In this document: positions 1 through 10,334 of the stretch, in pieces | Numbering within the stretch: position 1 is the first letter of the stretch | How the letters are laid out: every line of letters begins with the position of its first letter | Assembly (NCBI GenBank): GCA_023425645.1 | Contig: JAFACG010000038.1 | Location: forward strand, 1 to 61,851 | Direction of reading: 5' to 3' | Source: Pseudomonadota bacterium | GTDB taxonomy: Bacteria > Pseudomonadota > Gammaproteobacteria > Burkholderiales > Burkholderiaceae_B | Length of the DNA: 61,851 bases | Program-made: the position numbers and the translations under genes | The notes under the pieces: model-generated | The model's database searches: none | Told to the model about the DNA's origin: nothing | The model's input: the letters and a program-made list of their open reading frames with translations, nothing else

Positions 1-288
1 CTGCTTGGCGGCGGGCGCGGCGGCCGGCGCGGCGGCTTGCGCAGCACCCGCGCTCGCCTCCACCTTCACGATGGCCGTGCCCTGGGCGACCTTGTCGCCC
101 ACCTTGACCAGCACTTCCTTGACCACGCCGCCCTGCGAGGCGGGGATCTCCATGGAGGCCTTGTCGGACTCCACGGTGATCAGGCTCTGCTCGGCTTCGA
201 TGGTGTCGCCTACCTGCACGAGGACTTCGATGACGTCGACTTCGCCGAAGTCGCCGATGTCCGGTACGATCAGATCAATCAGACTCAT
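1..288 (-). CDS. lpdA: Dihydrolipoamide dehydrogenase (PDH E3), N-terminal lipoyl domain, partial
   Basis: Only the first 96 codons lie in the window; the gene runs off the left edge. They encode one biotinyl/lipoyl domain (residues about 1-80) with the lipoylation motif ESDKAS, followed by an Ala/Pro-rich linker. Because it follows aceE and aceF on the same strand, this should be the E3 subunit that re-oxidises the E2 lipoyl groups. E3 enzymes with a fused N-terminal lipoyl domain are known in beta-proteobacteria (Neisseria P64k type). The ATG at 288 lies 9 bases beyond the aceF stop, so the genes are co-transcribed. The FAD and NAD domains are not visible; a third E2-like lipoyl protein is the less likely alternative. 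Confidence 0.85.
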   Translation of the reverse strand, partial: MSLIDLIVPDIGDFGEVDVIEVLVQVGDTIEAEQSLITVESDKASMEIPASQGGVVKEVLVKVGDKVAQGTAIVKVEASAGAAQAAAPAAAPAAKQ

Positions 289-297
289 GGCAGCTCC

Positions 298-2001
298 TTA
301 CAGCGCGATGCGGCGGAAGTCGGCCAGCATCGTTGCCAGGAAGGCATTGAAGCGGGCGGCGGCGGCGCCGTCGATGACGCGGTGGTCGTAGGACAGCGAC
401 AGGGGCAGCATCAGGCGCGGCTCGAATTCCTTGCCGTTCCACACAGGCTGCATGCTCGAGCGCGACAGGCCCAGGATCGCCACTTCGGGAGCGTTGATGA
501 TGGGGGTGAAGTCGGTGCCGCCGATGCCGCCCAGGGACGAGATCGTGAAGCAGCCGCCTTGCATCTGGGCGGCGGTCAGCTTGCCGTCGCGGGCCGCGGC
601 GGCCAGTTCGCCGGTTTCGCGGGCGATGTCCAGGATGCCCTTCTTGTCGGCGTCGCGGATCACGGGCACGACCAGGCCGTTGGGCGTGTCAGCGGCAAAA
701 CCGATGTGGTAGTACTGCTTGAGCACCAGATTGTCGCCATCCAGCGAGGCGTTGAACTCGGGGAACTTCTTGAGCGCGGCCACGGCGGCCTTGATCACGA
801 AGGCCAGCATCGTGACGCGGGCGCCGGACTTCTTGTATTCCTCGTTCAGCTCCTTGCGCAGCGCCTCCAGCGAGGTGATGTCGGCCACGTCGTTGTTGGT
901 GACGTGCGGGATCATGACCCAGTTGCGATGCAGGTTGGCGCCGGAGATCTTCTTGATGCGCGACAGCGGCTTGGCTTCCACGGGACCGAACTTGGCGAAG
1001 TCCACCTTGGGCCAGGCCAGCACGTCCAGGCCGCCCACCTGGGCGGCGGTGCCGGCGGCCGTGACAGGGGCGGCGCCGCCCGCCAGGGCCTGCTTGACGA
1101 AGGTGCGCACGTCATCGGCCGTGATGCGGCCCTTGTCGCCCGAACCGTGGACGCGGCTCAGGTCCACGCCCAGTTCACGGGCGAACTTGCGCACGCTGGG
1201 GGAAGCGTGAGGCAGGTTGCGCAGCGGCACGTCGGCCTCGGCATAGGAGGCGGTCGGGGACACGCGCGCCGGGGCGGGCGCGCCGGCGCCCGTCACCACG
1301 GACGAGGAGGAAGCGGCGGGCTCGGCGGCGGCCGGTGCGGCGGCCTGCGCGGGAGCGGGCTGTTCCTGCTTGGCAGGCGCGGCCGCGGGAGCGGCGCCCT
1401 GGACCGTCAGTTCCAGGATGTCGCTGCCCTGGCTGACCTTGTCGCCCAGCTTGACCTTGATGGCGGTAACCACGCCGGCATGCGACGAAGGCACTTCCAT
1501 GGAAGCCTTGTCGGACTCCACGGTGATCAGGCTCTGGTCGACTTCGATGGTGTCGCCCACATTGACCATGATCTCGATCACGTCCACGTCGCGGGCGTCG
1601 CCGATGTCGGGCACCTGAACGGTGACTTTCTGCTCGCCGCCCGCGGCGGCCGGAGCCGCTGCCGGCGCCGCCGCAGCGGCGGGCTCGGCCTTGGCGGGTT
1701 CGGCCTTGGCGGGTTCGGCGGCCTTGGCAGGCTCGGCGGCGGGAGCGGCTTGCGCCGCGTCGGCCGTCTCCAGGTCCAGGACGACGCTGCCTTCCTTGAC
1801 CTTGTCGCCCAGCTTGACCTTGATGGCCTTGACCACGCCGGCGTGCGAGGACGGGATTTCCATGGAGGCCTTGTCGGACTCCACGGTGATCAGGCTCTGC
1901 TCGACCTCGATGGTGTCGCCTTCGTTGACCAGGATCTCGATGACGTCGACTTCGTCCTCAGCACCGATGTCCGGGATTTTGACTTGAATGATATTGCTCA
2001 T
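298..2001 (-). CDS. aceF: Dihydrolipoamide acetyltransferase (PDH E2)
   Basis: E2 core of the pyruvate dehydrogenase complex; it moves the acetyl group from E1 to CoA through lipoyl-lysine. The 567 residues show two lipoyl domains (about 1-80 and 120-200), each with ESDKAS around the modified Lys, separated by Ala/Pro/Lys-rich linkers. A peripheral subunit-binding domain follows (about 265-300, beginning [12 protein letters not shown]), then the catalytic acetyltransferase domain ending with the active-site motif DHRVIDG. The start [13 protein letters not shown] matches the lipoyl fold. It sits 11 bases downstream of aceE and 9 bases upstream of lpdA, one operon. E. coli AceF has three lipoyl domains; two is usual in this group. 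Confidence 0.97.
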   Translation of the reverse strand: MSNIIQVKIPDIGAEDEVDVIEILVNEGDTIEVEQSLITVESDKASMEIPSSHAGVVKAIKVKLGDKVKEGSVVLDLETADAAQAAPAAEPAKAAEPAKAEPAKAEPAAAAAPAAAPAAAGGEQKVTVQVPDIGDARDVDVIEIMVNVGDTIEVDQSLITVESDKASMEVPSSHAGVVTAIKVKLGDKVSQGSDILELTVQGAAPAAAPAKQEQPAPAQAAAPAAAEPAASSSSVVTGAGAPAPARVSPTASYAEADVPLRNLPHASPSVRKFARELGVDLSRVHGSGDKGRITADDVRTFVKQALAGGAAPVTAAGTAAQVGGLDVLAWPKVDFAKFGPVEAKPLSRIKKISGANLHRNWVMIPHVTNNDVADITSLEALRKELNEEYKKSGARVTMLAFVIKAAVAALKKFPEFNASLDGDNLVLKQYYHIGFAADTPNGLVVPVIRDADKKGILDIARETGELAAAARDGKLTAAQMQGGCFTISSLGGIGGTDFTPIINAPEVAILGLSRSSMQPVWNGKEFEPRLMLPLSLSYDHRVIDGAAAARFNAFLATMLADFRRIAL

Positions 2002-2012
2002 GGTGCAGTCCC

Positions 2013-4721
2013 TTATGCGTGGTGCGGGTTGGCCTTGGCAGGATTGATGCCGTACTTGGCGATCGCTTCGGAAGCCTTGCTGAATGGGATCTTGCCTTCT
2101 TCAGCCAGGGCGCGCAGCGCGGCCAGGACCACGAAGTGACGATTGACCTCGAAGTGCTCACGCAGCTTGGAGCGGAAGTCCGAGCGGCCGAAGCCATCGG
2201 TGCCCAGCACCTTGAAGGTGCGATCCTTGGGAACGAACGGACGGATCTGGTCGCCGAACGCCTTGACGTAGTCGGTGGAGACCACGATGGGGCCCTCGGT
2301 GCCCTGCAGCTTGGCGGTGACGTAAGGCACGGGCAGGTCCTTGCCTTCGGGATTGAGCAGCGCGGTGCGCTCGCAGTCCAGGCCGTCGCGGCGCAGCTCG
2401 GTGAAGCTGGTGACGCTCCAGACGTCCGAGCCGATGCCCCAATCCTTTTCCAGCAGTTCCTGGGCGGCGATGACTTCGCGCAGGATCGTGCCCGAGCCCA
2501 TCAGCTGGACGCGCAGCTTGCTGCCTTCGCCGGCGGACTTGAACTTGTACATGCCGCGCAGAATGCCTTCCTCGTCGCCCTCGACCAGGCCGGGCTGCGG
2601 GTAGTTCTCGTTCATCAGGGTGACGTAGTAGTACACGTCTTCCTGGTCTTCAACCATGCGCTTGAGGCCGTTCTGCATGATCACGGCCACTTCGTGGGCG
2701 AAGGTGGGGTCGTAGGACACGCAGTTGGGGATCAGCGAGGACTGGATGTGGCTGTGGCCGTCTTCATGCTGCAGGCCTTCGCCGTTCAGCGTGGTGCGGC
2801 CGGCGGTGCCGCCCAGCACGAAACCGCGCGCCTTCATGTCGCCCGCCGCCCAGGCCAGGTCGCCGAAGCGCTGGAACCCGAACATCGAGTAATAGATGAA
2901 GAACGGGATCATGATGCGGTTGTTGTTCGAGTACGACGTGGCCGCGGCGATCCAGGAGCTGAAGGCGCCCTGTTCGTTGATGCCTTCCTGCAGCAGCTGG
3001 CCGTTGGCCGTCTCGCGGTAGTACATCACCTGGTCCTTGTCGACCGGCACGTACTTCTGGCCTTCGGGCGCATAGATGCCGATCTGGCGGAACAGGCCTT
3101 CCATGCCGAAGGTGCGGGACTCGTCGGCCAGGATGGGCACGGCGCGCGGACCGACCTGCTTGTCGCGCAGCAAGGTGTTCAGGAAGCGCACGAAAGCCTG
3201 GGTGGTGGAGATCTCGCGGCCTTCCGCAGTCGCTTCCAGGATGGGCTTGAACGCGTCCAGCGCGGGCACCGTCAGCTGCTCGTCGGCCTTGGTGCGGCGC
3301 TTGGGCAGGTAGCCGCCCAGCGCCTTGCGGCGGGCGTGCAGGTACTGCATTTCAGGCGAATCTTCGGCCGGCTTGAAGTATGGCAGCTCTTCCAGCTTGT
3401 CGTCGGGCACGGGGATGTTGAAGCGGTCGCGGAATTCGCGCACGGCATCCAGATCCAGGCTCTTTTGCTGGTGGGAGGGGTTCTTGGCCTGGCCGACGTG
3501 GCCCATGCCGTAGCCCTTGATGGTCTTGGCCAGGATGACGGTGGGCTGGCCCTCGTGCTTGGTGGCGGCATCGAAGGCGGCATACACTTTGTGAGGATCG
3601 TGGCCGCCGCGGTTCAAGCGCCAGATGTCCTCGTCGCTCATGCGGCTGACCATCTCCAGCAGCTTGGGATGCTTGCCGAAGAAGTGCTCGCGCACGTAGG
3701 CGCCGTCGTTGGCCTTGTAGGCCTGGTATTCGCCGTCAACGGTCTCTTCCATGACGCGGCGCAGGATGCCTTCCTTGTCGCGGGCCAGCAGCGGATCCCA
3801 GTAGCCGCCCCAGATCAGCTTGATCACGTTCCAGCCGGCGCCGCGGAAGGTGCCTTCCAGTTCCTGGATGATCTTGCCGTTGCCGCGCACGGGACCGTCC
3901 AGACGCTGCAGGTTGCAGTTGACGATGAAGATCAGGTTGTCCAGCTTCTCGCGTGCGGCCAGGCCGATGGCGCCCAGGGATTCGGGTTCGTCCATCTCGC
4001 CGTCGCCCAGGAACACCCAGACTTTGCGGCCGCTGGTATCGGCGATGCCGCGGGCGTGCAGGTACTTCAGGAAGCGGGCCTGGTAGATGGCCATCAGCGG
4101 GCCCAGACCCATGGACACGGTGGGGAACTGCCAGAACTCGGGCATCAGCTTGGGATGCGGATAGGAAGGCAGGCCCTTGCCGTCGACTTCCTGGCGGAAG
4201 TTGTTCAGCTGGTCTTCGGAGATGCGGCCTTCCATGAAGGCGCGGGCGTACATGCCGGGCGAGGAGTGACCCTGGAAGAACACCAGGTCGCCGCCGTGGT
4301 CTTGGGATTCGGCGTGCCAGAAGTGGTTCTGGCCGCAGCCTATCATGGTGGCCAGCGAGGCGAAGGAGGCGATGTGGCCGCCCAGACCGCCGCCGTCGGG
4401 CGGCGTTTCGCGGTTGGCGCGCACGACCATGGCCATGGCGTTCCAGCGGATGTAGGAGCGGATGCGCTCTTCCAGTTCCAGGTTGCCGGGGTGCGGAGGC
4501 TCCAGGCCCGGAGGAATGGTGTTGACGTAGGCCGTGTTGGGCGAGAACGGGATGTGGGCGCCCGAGCGGCGCGCCAGGTCGATCAGCTTCTCGATCAGGT
4601 CATGGGCGCGCGCAGGGCCTTCACGGTCCACGACCGCTTCCAGGGCCTCGAGCCACTCTTTTGTTTCCAAGGCTTGGTCTTGATTGACGTGGGCCGAACT
4701 ATTGTCTTGAGTTGAGGACAT
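2013..4721 (-). CDS. aceE: Pyruvate dehydrogenase E1 component, homodimeric
   Basis: Thiamine-diphosphate-dependent E1 that decarboxylates pyruvate and reductively acetylates the E2 lipoyl group, joining glycolysis to the TCA cycle. About 902 residues, close to the 887 of E. coli AceE. The ThDP motif begins at [10 protein letters not shown] and continues to NCNLQRLDG; conserved blocks such as [20 protein letters not shown] are present. The frame opens 14 codons further upstream, but the ATG at 4721 (MSSTQDNSS) is preferred because GGAGAC lies about 7 bases before it. It is the first gene of aceE-aceF-lpdA, divergent from a two-component system. A candidate promoter lies at 4855-4883. Confidence 0.97.
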   Translation of the reverse strand: MSSTQDNSSAHVNQDQALETKEWLEALEAVVDREGPARAHDLIEKLIDLARRSGAHIPFSPNTAYVNTIPPGLEPPHPGNLELEERIRSYIRWNAMAMVVRANRETPPDGGGLGGHIASFASLATMIGCGQNHFWHAESQDHGGDLVFFQGHSSPGMYARAFMEGRISEDQLNNFRQEVDGKGLPSYPHPKLMPEFWQFPTVSMGLGPLMAIYQARFLKYLHARGIADTSGRKVWVFLGDGEMDEPESLGAIGLAAREKLDNLIFIVNCNLQRLDGPVRGNGKIIQELEGTFRGAGWNVIKLIWGGYWDPLLARDKEGILRRVMEETVDGEYQAYKANDGAYVREHFFGKHPKLLEMVSRMSDEDIWRLNRGGHDPHKVYAAFDAATKHEGQPTVILAKTIKGYGMGHVGQAKNPSHQQKSLDLDAVREFRDRFNIPVPDDKLEELPYFKPAEDSPEMQYLHARRKALGGYLPKRRTKADEQLTVPALDAFKPILEATAEGREISTTQAFVRFLNTLLRDKQVGPRAVPILADESRTFGMEGLFRQIGIYAPEGQKYVPVDKDQVMYYRETANGQLLQEGINEQGAFSSWIAAATSYSNNNRIMIPFFIYYSMFGFQRFGDLAWAAGDMKARGFVLGGTAGRTTLNGEGLQHEDGHSHIQSSLIPNCVSYDPTFAHEVAVIMQNGLKRMVEDQEDVYYYVTLMNENYPQPGLVEGDEEGILRGMYKFKSAGEGSKLRVQLMGSGTILREVIAAQELLEKDWGIGSDVWSVTSFTELRRDGLDCERTALLNPEGKDLPVPYVTAKLQGTEGPIVVSTDYVKAFGDQIRPFVPKDRTFKVLGTDGFGRSDFRSKLREHFEVNRHFVVLAALRALAEEGKIPFSKASEAIAKYGINPAKANPHHA

Positions 4722-4982
4722 ATAGTGTCTCCGTATATGGGGTATGAGTCCGGACTTCCACAACGCTGAACACGTGATAGGCCAAAGCGTTGGTAACGAA
4801 GCTTATGACTGCGGACCGTGAGCGGTGAAGGCGCTATACGCCTGCATCGAGGCCATTCTAGGAAAGAACATCCAAAGGCTCAAGCAAAATTTCATTTTAT
4901 GGTATGAGTTTTTATAATGTGAAATATCACCAAGGAAAATAGCGCTACATTACAATTCACGCACAACCACATTGATGCAGTC
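4722..4982. promoter_or_regulatory. Divergent intergenic region, aceE versus PAS kinase
   Basis: This 261-base gap between the aceE start and the kinase start is visibly AT-richer than the genes around it, especially 4890-4980, as expected of a shared divergent promoter. It includes the imperfect dyad GTGAAATATCAC at 4919-4930, which could bind a regulator. The kinase start has only the weak AG-containing leader ATTGATGCAGTC before its ATG. No RNA gene was seen. Confidence 0.5.
4855..4883 (-). promoter_or_regulatory. Candidate sigma-70 promoter for aceE
   Basis: Read on the minus strand, TTGAGC (-35-like) and TAGAAT (-10-like) are separated by 17 bases and point toward aceE, about 130 bases before its start codon. 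Found by eye; transcript mapping would be needed to confirm it. Confidence 0.4.
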
Positions 4983-6740
4983 ATGGCCAACCATTCCAAA
5001 AAGTCTCTGATTCCGACGACCTTCTACGACCAGGCCAAGCAGAACCGCCGCGGCTTCTATTGGCTGACGCCGGTGGTCGTACTGTTTCTCTATCTCTGCG
5101 TCATGGGCGTGTTCGTGTGGCTGCAGCGCCTGCAGAACGACAGCGTCATGTTCGTGACCATCGACCAGGAGACCCGTCAGCAGCGGCTCATGATGGTCAT
5201 CATCGCCCTGTCACTGGTCATCGTGGTCAGCCTGCTGGCCCTGTGGCGCTACACGCGCTTTCGCACCCGCGCCGAAGCCGCTCAGATCGCCGAAACCGGG
5301 TTCCGGCGCGCCATGGAGAACTCCATGTCCACCGGCATGCGGGTGTTCGACATGCAGGGGCGCATCGCCTACGTGAACCCGGCCTTCTGCCGCATGATCG
5401 GATGGAACGAGGCCGACCTGGTCGGGCGCACCGCGCCCTTCCCCTACTGGCTGCCGGGCCGCCACCAGCAGCACCAGGAGACCCTGGACCTGCTGCTGTC
5501 GGGGCGCACGCCCAGCAGCGGCCTGGAAGTGGAGGCCCAGCGGCGCGACGGCTCGCGCTTCACCGCCCGCATGTACGTCTCGCCGCTGCGCGCGCCCAAC
5601 GGCGAGCAGATCGGCTGGATGACCTCCATGACGGACATCACCGAACCCAAGCGCATCCGCGAGGCCCTGACGGCCGCGCACGAACGCTTCATGACCGTGC
5701 TCGAAGGCCTGGACGACGCCATCTCCGTGGTGGCCGACACCTCCGAGGGCCTGGAGCTGCTGTTCGCCAACCGCACCTATCGGCGCTTCTTCGGGGCGCA
5801 GTCCAACGGCCACGCGGAACTGCTGGGCGGGCGCCTGGGTCGCTTCACCGACGAAACCGTGGAAATCTACTCCGAATCGGCGGCGCGGTGGTTCGAAGTG
5901 CATCACCGCATGCTGGCCTGGACGGACGGACGCCGCGTGCGCCTGCAGGTGGCGCGCGACATCACCGACAGGCGCAAGCACGAGGAAGCCTCGCGCATAC
6001 AGCAGGAAAAGGTCCAGCTGACCAGCCGCCTGACCACCATGGGCGAGATGGCCTCCTCGCTGGCCCACGAGCTGAACCAGCCCCTGACGGCCATCAGCAA
6101 CTACAGCATGGGCGCCGTGGCCATGCTCAAGTCCGGGCGCTACCAGCCCGAGACCCTGCTCGCCGCCCTGGAAAAAGCCGCCCAGCAGGCCGAGCGGGCC
6201 GGCAAGATCATCAGCCGCATCCGCGAATTCGTCAAACGCAGCGAGCCGCGCCGCCAGCGCGTGGGCGTGATGCGCATCGTGGAGAACGCGGTGGGCTTTG
6301 CCGAGATCGACGCCCGCAAGCGCCAGATCGATATAGACCTTACTATTCCAGACCCCTTGCCGGACGTCATCGCCGACCCCATTCTTATAGAACAGGTATT
6401 ATTGAATCTGCTCAAGAACGGCATCGAAGCCATGGAACACAGCGAGCACCACGTGCTCAAGCTGGTCATCAGCCAGCAGGAATCGCTTTTGGAAATGGCC
6501 GTGATCGACCGCGGCCATGGCCTGAAGGATCCCGAGCGCCTGTTCGAGCCTTTCTACAGCACCAAGTCCGAAGGCCTGGGGATGGGCCTGAACATCTGCC
6601 GTACCATTATTGAATCGCATCACGGCCGCCTCTGGGCGAGCCCGAATCCCGAAGGCGGAACAATCTTCCGTTTCAGCCTTCCCTGTGCAGCGCCGGATGT
6701 ACCGGACACCATTGATAACAAACTGGAGATAACCGAATGA
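4983..6740 (+). CDS. PAS-domain sensor histidine kinase (FixL/DctB-like)
   Basis: Membrane sensor kinase of 585 residues. Two hydrophobic segments (about 26-47 and 70-88) frame a short periplasmic loop. A PAS domain follows (about 105-225, ending in a PAC segment TSMTDITEPK), then a second degenerate PAS-like region (about 235-335), then HisKA with H-box SSLAHELNQPL (His362) and a HATPase_c domain with N-box LLKNGIEAM and a glycine-rich GLGMGLNI. The G1-box reads DRGHGL. No obvious haem-binding PAS motif is visible, so FixL-type oxygen sensing is not shown. The stop overlaps the next gene's ATG by 4 bases, so it is translationally coupled to its response regulator. The signal sensed is unknown; divergence from aceE suggests a link to central carbon or redox state. 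Confidence 0.9.
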   Translation: MANHSKKSLIPTTFYDQAKQNRRGFYWLTPVVVLFLYLCVMGVFVWLQRLQNDSVMFVTIDQETRQQRLMMVIIALSLVIVVSLLALWRYTRFRTRAEAAQIAETGFRRAMENSMSTGMRVFDMQGRIAYVNPAFCRMIGWNEADLVGRTAPFPYWLPGRHQQHQETLDLLLSGRTPSSGLEVEAQRRDGSRFTARMYVSPLRAPNGEQIGWMTSMTDITEPKRIREALTAAHERFMTVLEGLDDAISVVADTSEGLELLFANRTYRRFFGAQSNGHAELLGGRLGRFTDETVEIYSESAARWFEVHHRMLAWTDGRRVRLQVARDITDRRKHEEASRIQQEKVQLTSRLTTMGEMASSLAHELNQPLTAISNYSMGAVAMLKSGRYQPETLLAALEKAAQQAERAGKIISRIREFVKRSEPRRQRVGVMRIVENAVGFAEIDARKRQIDIDLTIPDPLPDVIADPILIEQVLLNLLKNGIEAMEHSEHHVLKLVISQQESLLEMAVIDRGHGLKDPERLFEPFYSTKSEGLGMGLNICRTIIESHHGRLWASPNPEGGTIFRFSLPCAAPDVPDTIDNKLEITE

Positions 6741-7360
6741 CCAGCCCTCAGACGCCATGCACCATCTATGTGGTTGACGATGACGAAGCCGTGCGCGACT
6801 CCCTGCGCTGGCTTCTGGAGGCCAATGGCTATCGCGTGCGCTGCTTTGCGTCCGGCGAGGAATTCCTGAGCGCCTACGACCCTTCCCAGGTCGCGGTCCT
6901 GATTGTCGATGTGCGCATGCCCGGCATGAGCGGCCTGGAGCTCCAGGAAACCCTGATCGCCCGCAAGGCCACCATACCGATCGTGTTCATCACCGGACAC
7001 GGCGACGTGCCCATGGCCGTCAGCACCATGAAGAAAGGCGCCATCGACTTCCTGGAGAAACCCTTCAACGAAGCCGACCTGCGCACCATCGTGGGCCGCA
7101 TGATAGAACAGGCCACGGCCCGCGCCTCGCAGGCCCAGGCCCAGAAAGACCAGCAGGAGATCCTCGGCCGCCTGACGGCCCGCGAACAACAGGTGCTCGA
7201 GCGCATCGTGGCGGGCCGCCTGAACAAACAGATCGCCGGGGACCTGAACATCAGCATCAAAACTGTCGAAGCGCATCGCGCCAACATCATGGAAAAACTG
7301 GAAGTCACCACAGTCGCCGACCTCATGAAAATCGCCCTTGCCAAGTCCGAGGAAGCGTAA
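6737..7360 (+). CDS. FixJ/NarL-type response regulator
   Basis: Cytoplasmic two-component regulator of 207 residues. The receiver domain (about 8-125) has the acidic pair DDDEAV near the start, phospho-acceptor Asp58 in IVDVRMPG, and the conserved Lys in LEKPFNEADL. A LuxR-type helix-turn-helix follows (about 145-205) with LTAREQQVLERI and NISIKTVEAHRANIMEKL. It overlaps the kinase gene by 4 bases and its stop abuts the folD start, so all three may be co-transcribed. By family it is phosphorylated by the adjacent kinase and activates transcription; the targets are not visible from sequence. Confidence 0.93.
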   Translation: MTSPQTPCTIYVVDDDEAVRDSLRWLLEANGYRVRCFASGEEFLSAYDPSQVAVLIVDVRMPGMSGLELQETLIARKATIPIVFITGHGDVPMAVSTMKKGAIDFLEKPFNEADLRTIVGRMIEQATARASQAQAQKDQQEILGRLTAREQQVLERIVAGRLNKQIAGDLNISIKTVEAHRANIMEKLEVTTVADLMKIALAKSEEA

Positions 7361-8221
7361 ATGAGTGCTCGCATCATCGATGGAAAAGCCCTATCCGCCC
7401 GGATCAAGGCTGAAGTGGCCGCCCGCGTGGCCGAACTCAAGCAGGAAGGCCTGCAGCCCGGCCTGACCGTGGTCCTGGTCGGCGAGGATCCCGCCTCCCA
7501 GGTCTATGTACGCAACAAGTCCCTGGCCTGCGAGGCCGCCGGCCTGAAGTCGGACCTGATCCGCCTGCCCGCCGACACGTCCGAATCCGAACTGCTCGCC
7601 CTGATCGCGCGCCTGAACCAGGACGACGGCGTGCACGGCATTCTGGTTCAGCTTCCCCTGCCCGGCCACATGGACGAGCACAAGGTCATCGAAGCCATCG
7701 CGCCTGAAAAGGACGTGGACGGCTTTCACATCAGCAACGCCGGCCTGCTGCTGACCGGCAAGCCCCTGTTCCGCCCCTGCACGCCCTACGGCGTCATGAA
7801 GATGCTGGAATCCGAAGGCGTGAACCTGCGCGGCGCCGAAGCCGTGGTGGTGGGCGCCAGCAACATCGTGGGCAAGCCCATGGCCCTGCTGCTGCTGGCC
7901 GCCGGCGCCACCGTCACGCTGTGCAACTCCAAGACCCGCGACCTGGCCGCGCAGACGCGCCGCGCCGACGTGCTGGTGGCGGCCGTGGGCCGTCCCGGGA
8001 TCATCACCGGCGACATGGTCAAGCCGGGCGCCGTCGTCATCGACGTGGGCATCAATCGCGGCGCGGACGGCAAGCTGTGCGGCGACGTGGACTTCGCCAG
8101 CGCCAGCGCCGTGGCCTCGGCCATCACGCCGGTGCCCGGCGGCGTCGGTCCCATGACCATCGCCATGCTGCTCGTGAACACCCTGGAAGCGGCCGAACGC
8201 ACGGCCGGCATCACCCACTGA
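7361..8221 (+). CDS. folD: Methylenetetrahydrofolate dehydrogenase/cyclohydrolase
   Basis: Bifunctional cytoplasmic enzyme interconverting 5,10-methylene-THF and 10-formyl-THF with NADP, supplying one-carbon units for purines and formyl-Met-tRNA. The 286 residues match the usual FolD length. Signatures: the catalytic Tyr/Lys region [36 protein letters not shown], the NADP-binding [13 protein letters not shown], and the C-terminal [15 protein letters not shown]. The ATG follows directly on the response regulator stop TAA, and prlC begins 11 bases downstream. Confidence 0.98.
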   Translation: MSARIIDGKALSARIKAEVAARVAELKQEGLQPGLTVVLVGEDPASQVYVRNKSLACEAAGLKSDLIRLPADTSESELLALIARLNQDDGVHGILVQLPLPGHMDEHKVIEAIAPEKDVDGFHISNAGLLLTGKPLFRPCTPYGVMKMLESEGVNLRGAEAVVVGASNIVGKPMALLLLAAGATVTLCNSKTRDLAAQTRRADVLVAAVGRPGIITGDMVKPGAVVIDVGINRGADGKLCGDVDFASASAVASAITPVPGGVGPMTIAMLLVNTLEAAERTAGITH

Positions 8222-8232
8222 TTTATAGCCCT

Positions 8233-10305
8233 ATGACGACGAATCCCCTGCTGGTCGCTATCGACAACCTCATTGATTACCCCGCCATCCGGCCCGAGCA
8301 CGTGGAGCAGGCCGTAGACCAGCTCCTGGCCCAGGCCCGGCAAGCCGTGGAAACCGTGTCGAGCGACGATCGCGAACCCAGTTGGGAGACCGTCGTCGAA
8401 CCGCTCACCGACGCCACGGAAACGCTGTACCGGGCCTGGTCGGTCGCCGGGCACCTGAACTCCGTGATCAACACGCCCGAGCTGCGCGAAGCCTACAACA
8501 ACTGCCTGCCGCGCATGAGCGAGTTCTCCACCTGGGTGGGCCTGAACCGCCAGCTGTTCCTGCGCTACCAGGCGCTGGCCGACAGCCCGGCCTTCGCCGG
8601 GCTCAGCCCCCAGCGCCAGCGCATCGTCACCCTGGCGCTGCGGGACTTCCGCCTGAGCGGCGTGGAACTGCAGGGCCAGGCCCGCGAGGACTACGCCCGC
8701 ATTTCCGAAGAGCTGGCCCAGACCTCGCAACAGTTCTCTGAACATGTGCTGGACGCCATCGACCAATGGCACTACCTGGTCACCGACGAAAAAGAACTGG
8801 AAGGCGTGCCCGCGGACGTGCTGGCCGCCGCTGCCCGGGCCGCGCAGGAAAACGGCCAGCAAGGCTGGCGCCTGACCCTGAAGATGCCCTGCTACCTGCC
8901 CGTGATGCAGTATGCGCGCAACCAGGATCTGCGCGAGCTCCTGTACCGCGCCTACACCACGGTCGCCTCGGAACAGGGCGATCCCCAATTCGACAACTCC
9001 CAGGCCATCGAGACCCTGCTGCGCCTGCGCGCCGAGGAAGCCGGCCTGCTGGGCTTCGCCAGCTACGCCCACATGCGCCTGGAAACCCGCATGGCCGACA
9101 CGCCGGAACAGGTGCTGGGCTTTCTGCGCGACCTGGCCGCCAAGGCGCGCCCCTATGCCCGCCAGGACCTGGCCGAGCTGCAGGAATTCGCCCGCCAGGA
9201 ACTGGGACTGGCCGTCCTGCAGCCCTGGGACGTGGCCTATTGCTCGGAGCGGCTGCGCGAACAGCGCTACGTGTACTCGGAAGACGAAGTCAAACAATAT
9301 TTCACCGAACCGGCGGTGCTCAAAGGCCTGTTCCAGGTCATCCAGCGCCTGTTCGACGTCACGCTGCGCCCCACCACGGCGCCCGTCTGGCATCCTGCCG
9401 TGCGCGCCTTCGAGGTCTGCGGATCGGACGGCAAGACGCTGGGCTACCTGTACATGGACCTGCACGCCCGCCAGGGCAAGCAAGGCGGGGCCTGGGTCGA
9501 CAGCGAACGCAGCCGGCGCCGCCTGGGCGAGCACCTGTGCCTGCCCATCGCCTACCTGGTGTGCAATTTCGCCGAGCCGCAGTCCGGCCGCCCCGCCCTG
9601 CTCACGCACGACGATGTCATCACCCTGTTCCACGAATCGGGTCACGCCCTGCACGCCCTGCTCTCGCGCGTGGACGACCCGGCCGCCTCGGCCTTCGCCG
9701 CCGTGGAATGGGACGCCATCGAGCTGCCTTCGCAGTTCATGGAGAACTTCTGCTGGGAATGGCCGGTGGTGCAGATGCTGACGGCCCACGCCGATACCGG
9801 CGAGCACCTGCCGCGCGAACTCTACGAGAAACTGCGTCACGCGCGCAATTTCCAGAGCGGCATGCAGATGGTGCGCCAGCTGGAGTTCTCCCTGTTCGAC
9901 ATGCTGATCCACGCCCGCGATACGGGCCTGGACATTGCCGCCGTCATGCAGATACTGGACCAGGTGCGCCAGGAAGTGGCGGTGATCTTCCCGCCGGACT
10001 GGCATCGCTTCCCGCACCAGTTCTCCCATCTGTTCGCGGGCGGCTACGGCGCGGGCTACTACAGCTACAAATGGGCGGAAGTGCTGTCGGCCGACGCCTA
10101 TTCGGCCTTCGAGGAACAGGCCTACGTGCACGCCGACGGTGCTCGCGATACGCTGGACAGCAATACCGGCCATCGCTTCTGGCGCGAAGTCCTTTCGGTG
10201 GGCGGCGAGCGCCCCGCCGCCGAATCGTTCCGCGCCTTCCGCGGCCGCGACCCTTCCATTGCCGCCCTGCTGCGCCACAGCGGGCTGACCCCGGAACCAG
10301 CCTGA
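8233..10305 (+). CDS. prlC: Oligopeptidase A (M3 zinc metallopeptidase)
   Basis: Cytoplasmic thimet-type oligopeptidase of 690 residues that degrades short peptides, including signal-peptide fragments. The zinc motif HESGH is at residues 467-471 within LFHESGHALHALLSRV, and the third ligand region is EWDAIELPSQFMENF; the substrate-binding GYGAGYYSYKWAE motif is near the C terminus. The start MTTNPLLVAID matches the family; the frame stays open upstream inside folD but that is only antisense-free GC-rich reading. It is likely expressed with folD (11-base gap). Confidence 0.96.
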   Translation: MTTNPLLVAIDNLIDYPAIRPEHVEQAVDQLLAQARQAVETVSSDDREPSWETVVEPLTDATETLYRAWSVAGHLNSVINTPELREAYNNCLPRMSEFSTWVGLNRQLFLRYQALADSPAFAGLSPQRQRIVTLALRDFRLSGVELQGQAREDYARISEELAQTSQQFSEHVLDAIDQWHYLVTDEKELEGVPADVLAAAARAAQENGQQGWRLTLKMPCYLPVMQYARNQDLRELLYRAYTTVASEQGDPQFDNSQAIETLLRLRAEEAGLLGFASYAHMRLETRMADTPEQVLGFLRDLAAKARPYARQDLAELQEFARQELGLAVLQPWDVAYCSERLREQRYVYSEDEVKQYFTEPAVLKGLFQVIQRLFDVTLRPTTAPVWHPAVRAFEVCGSDGKTLGYLYMDLHARQGKQGGAWVDSERSRRRLGEHLCLPIAYLVCNFAEPQSGRPALLTHDDVITLFHESGHALHALLSRVDDPAASAFAAVEWDAIELPSQFMENFCWEWPVVQMLTAHADTGEHLPRELYEKLRHARNFQSGMQMVRQLEFSLFDMLIHARDTGLDIAAVMQILDQVRQEVAVIFPPDWHRFPHQFSHLFAGGYGAGYYSYKWAEVLSADAYSAFEEQAYVHADGARDTLDSNTGHRFWREVLSVGGERPAAESFRAFRGRDPSIAALLRHSGLTPEPA

Positions 10306-10334
10306 CCAGAACCCGCCCGACCGGAGAACCGCCC

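Noticed and set aside
37..2139. 700-codon open frame opposite lpdA/aceF
   Set aside because: Antisense shadow of two certain genes; its His/Gly/Asp/Arg-rich composition is typical of the reverse of GC-rich coding DNA.
2019..4715. 898-codon open frame opposite aceE
   Set aside because: Same kind of antisense artefact; no domain, no ribosome site, aceE is certain.
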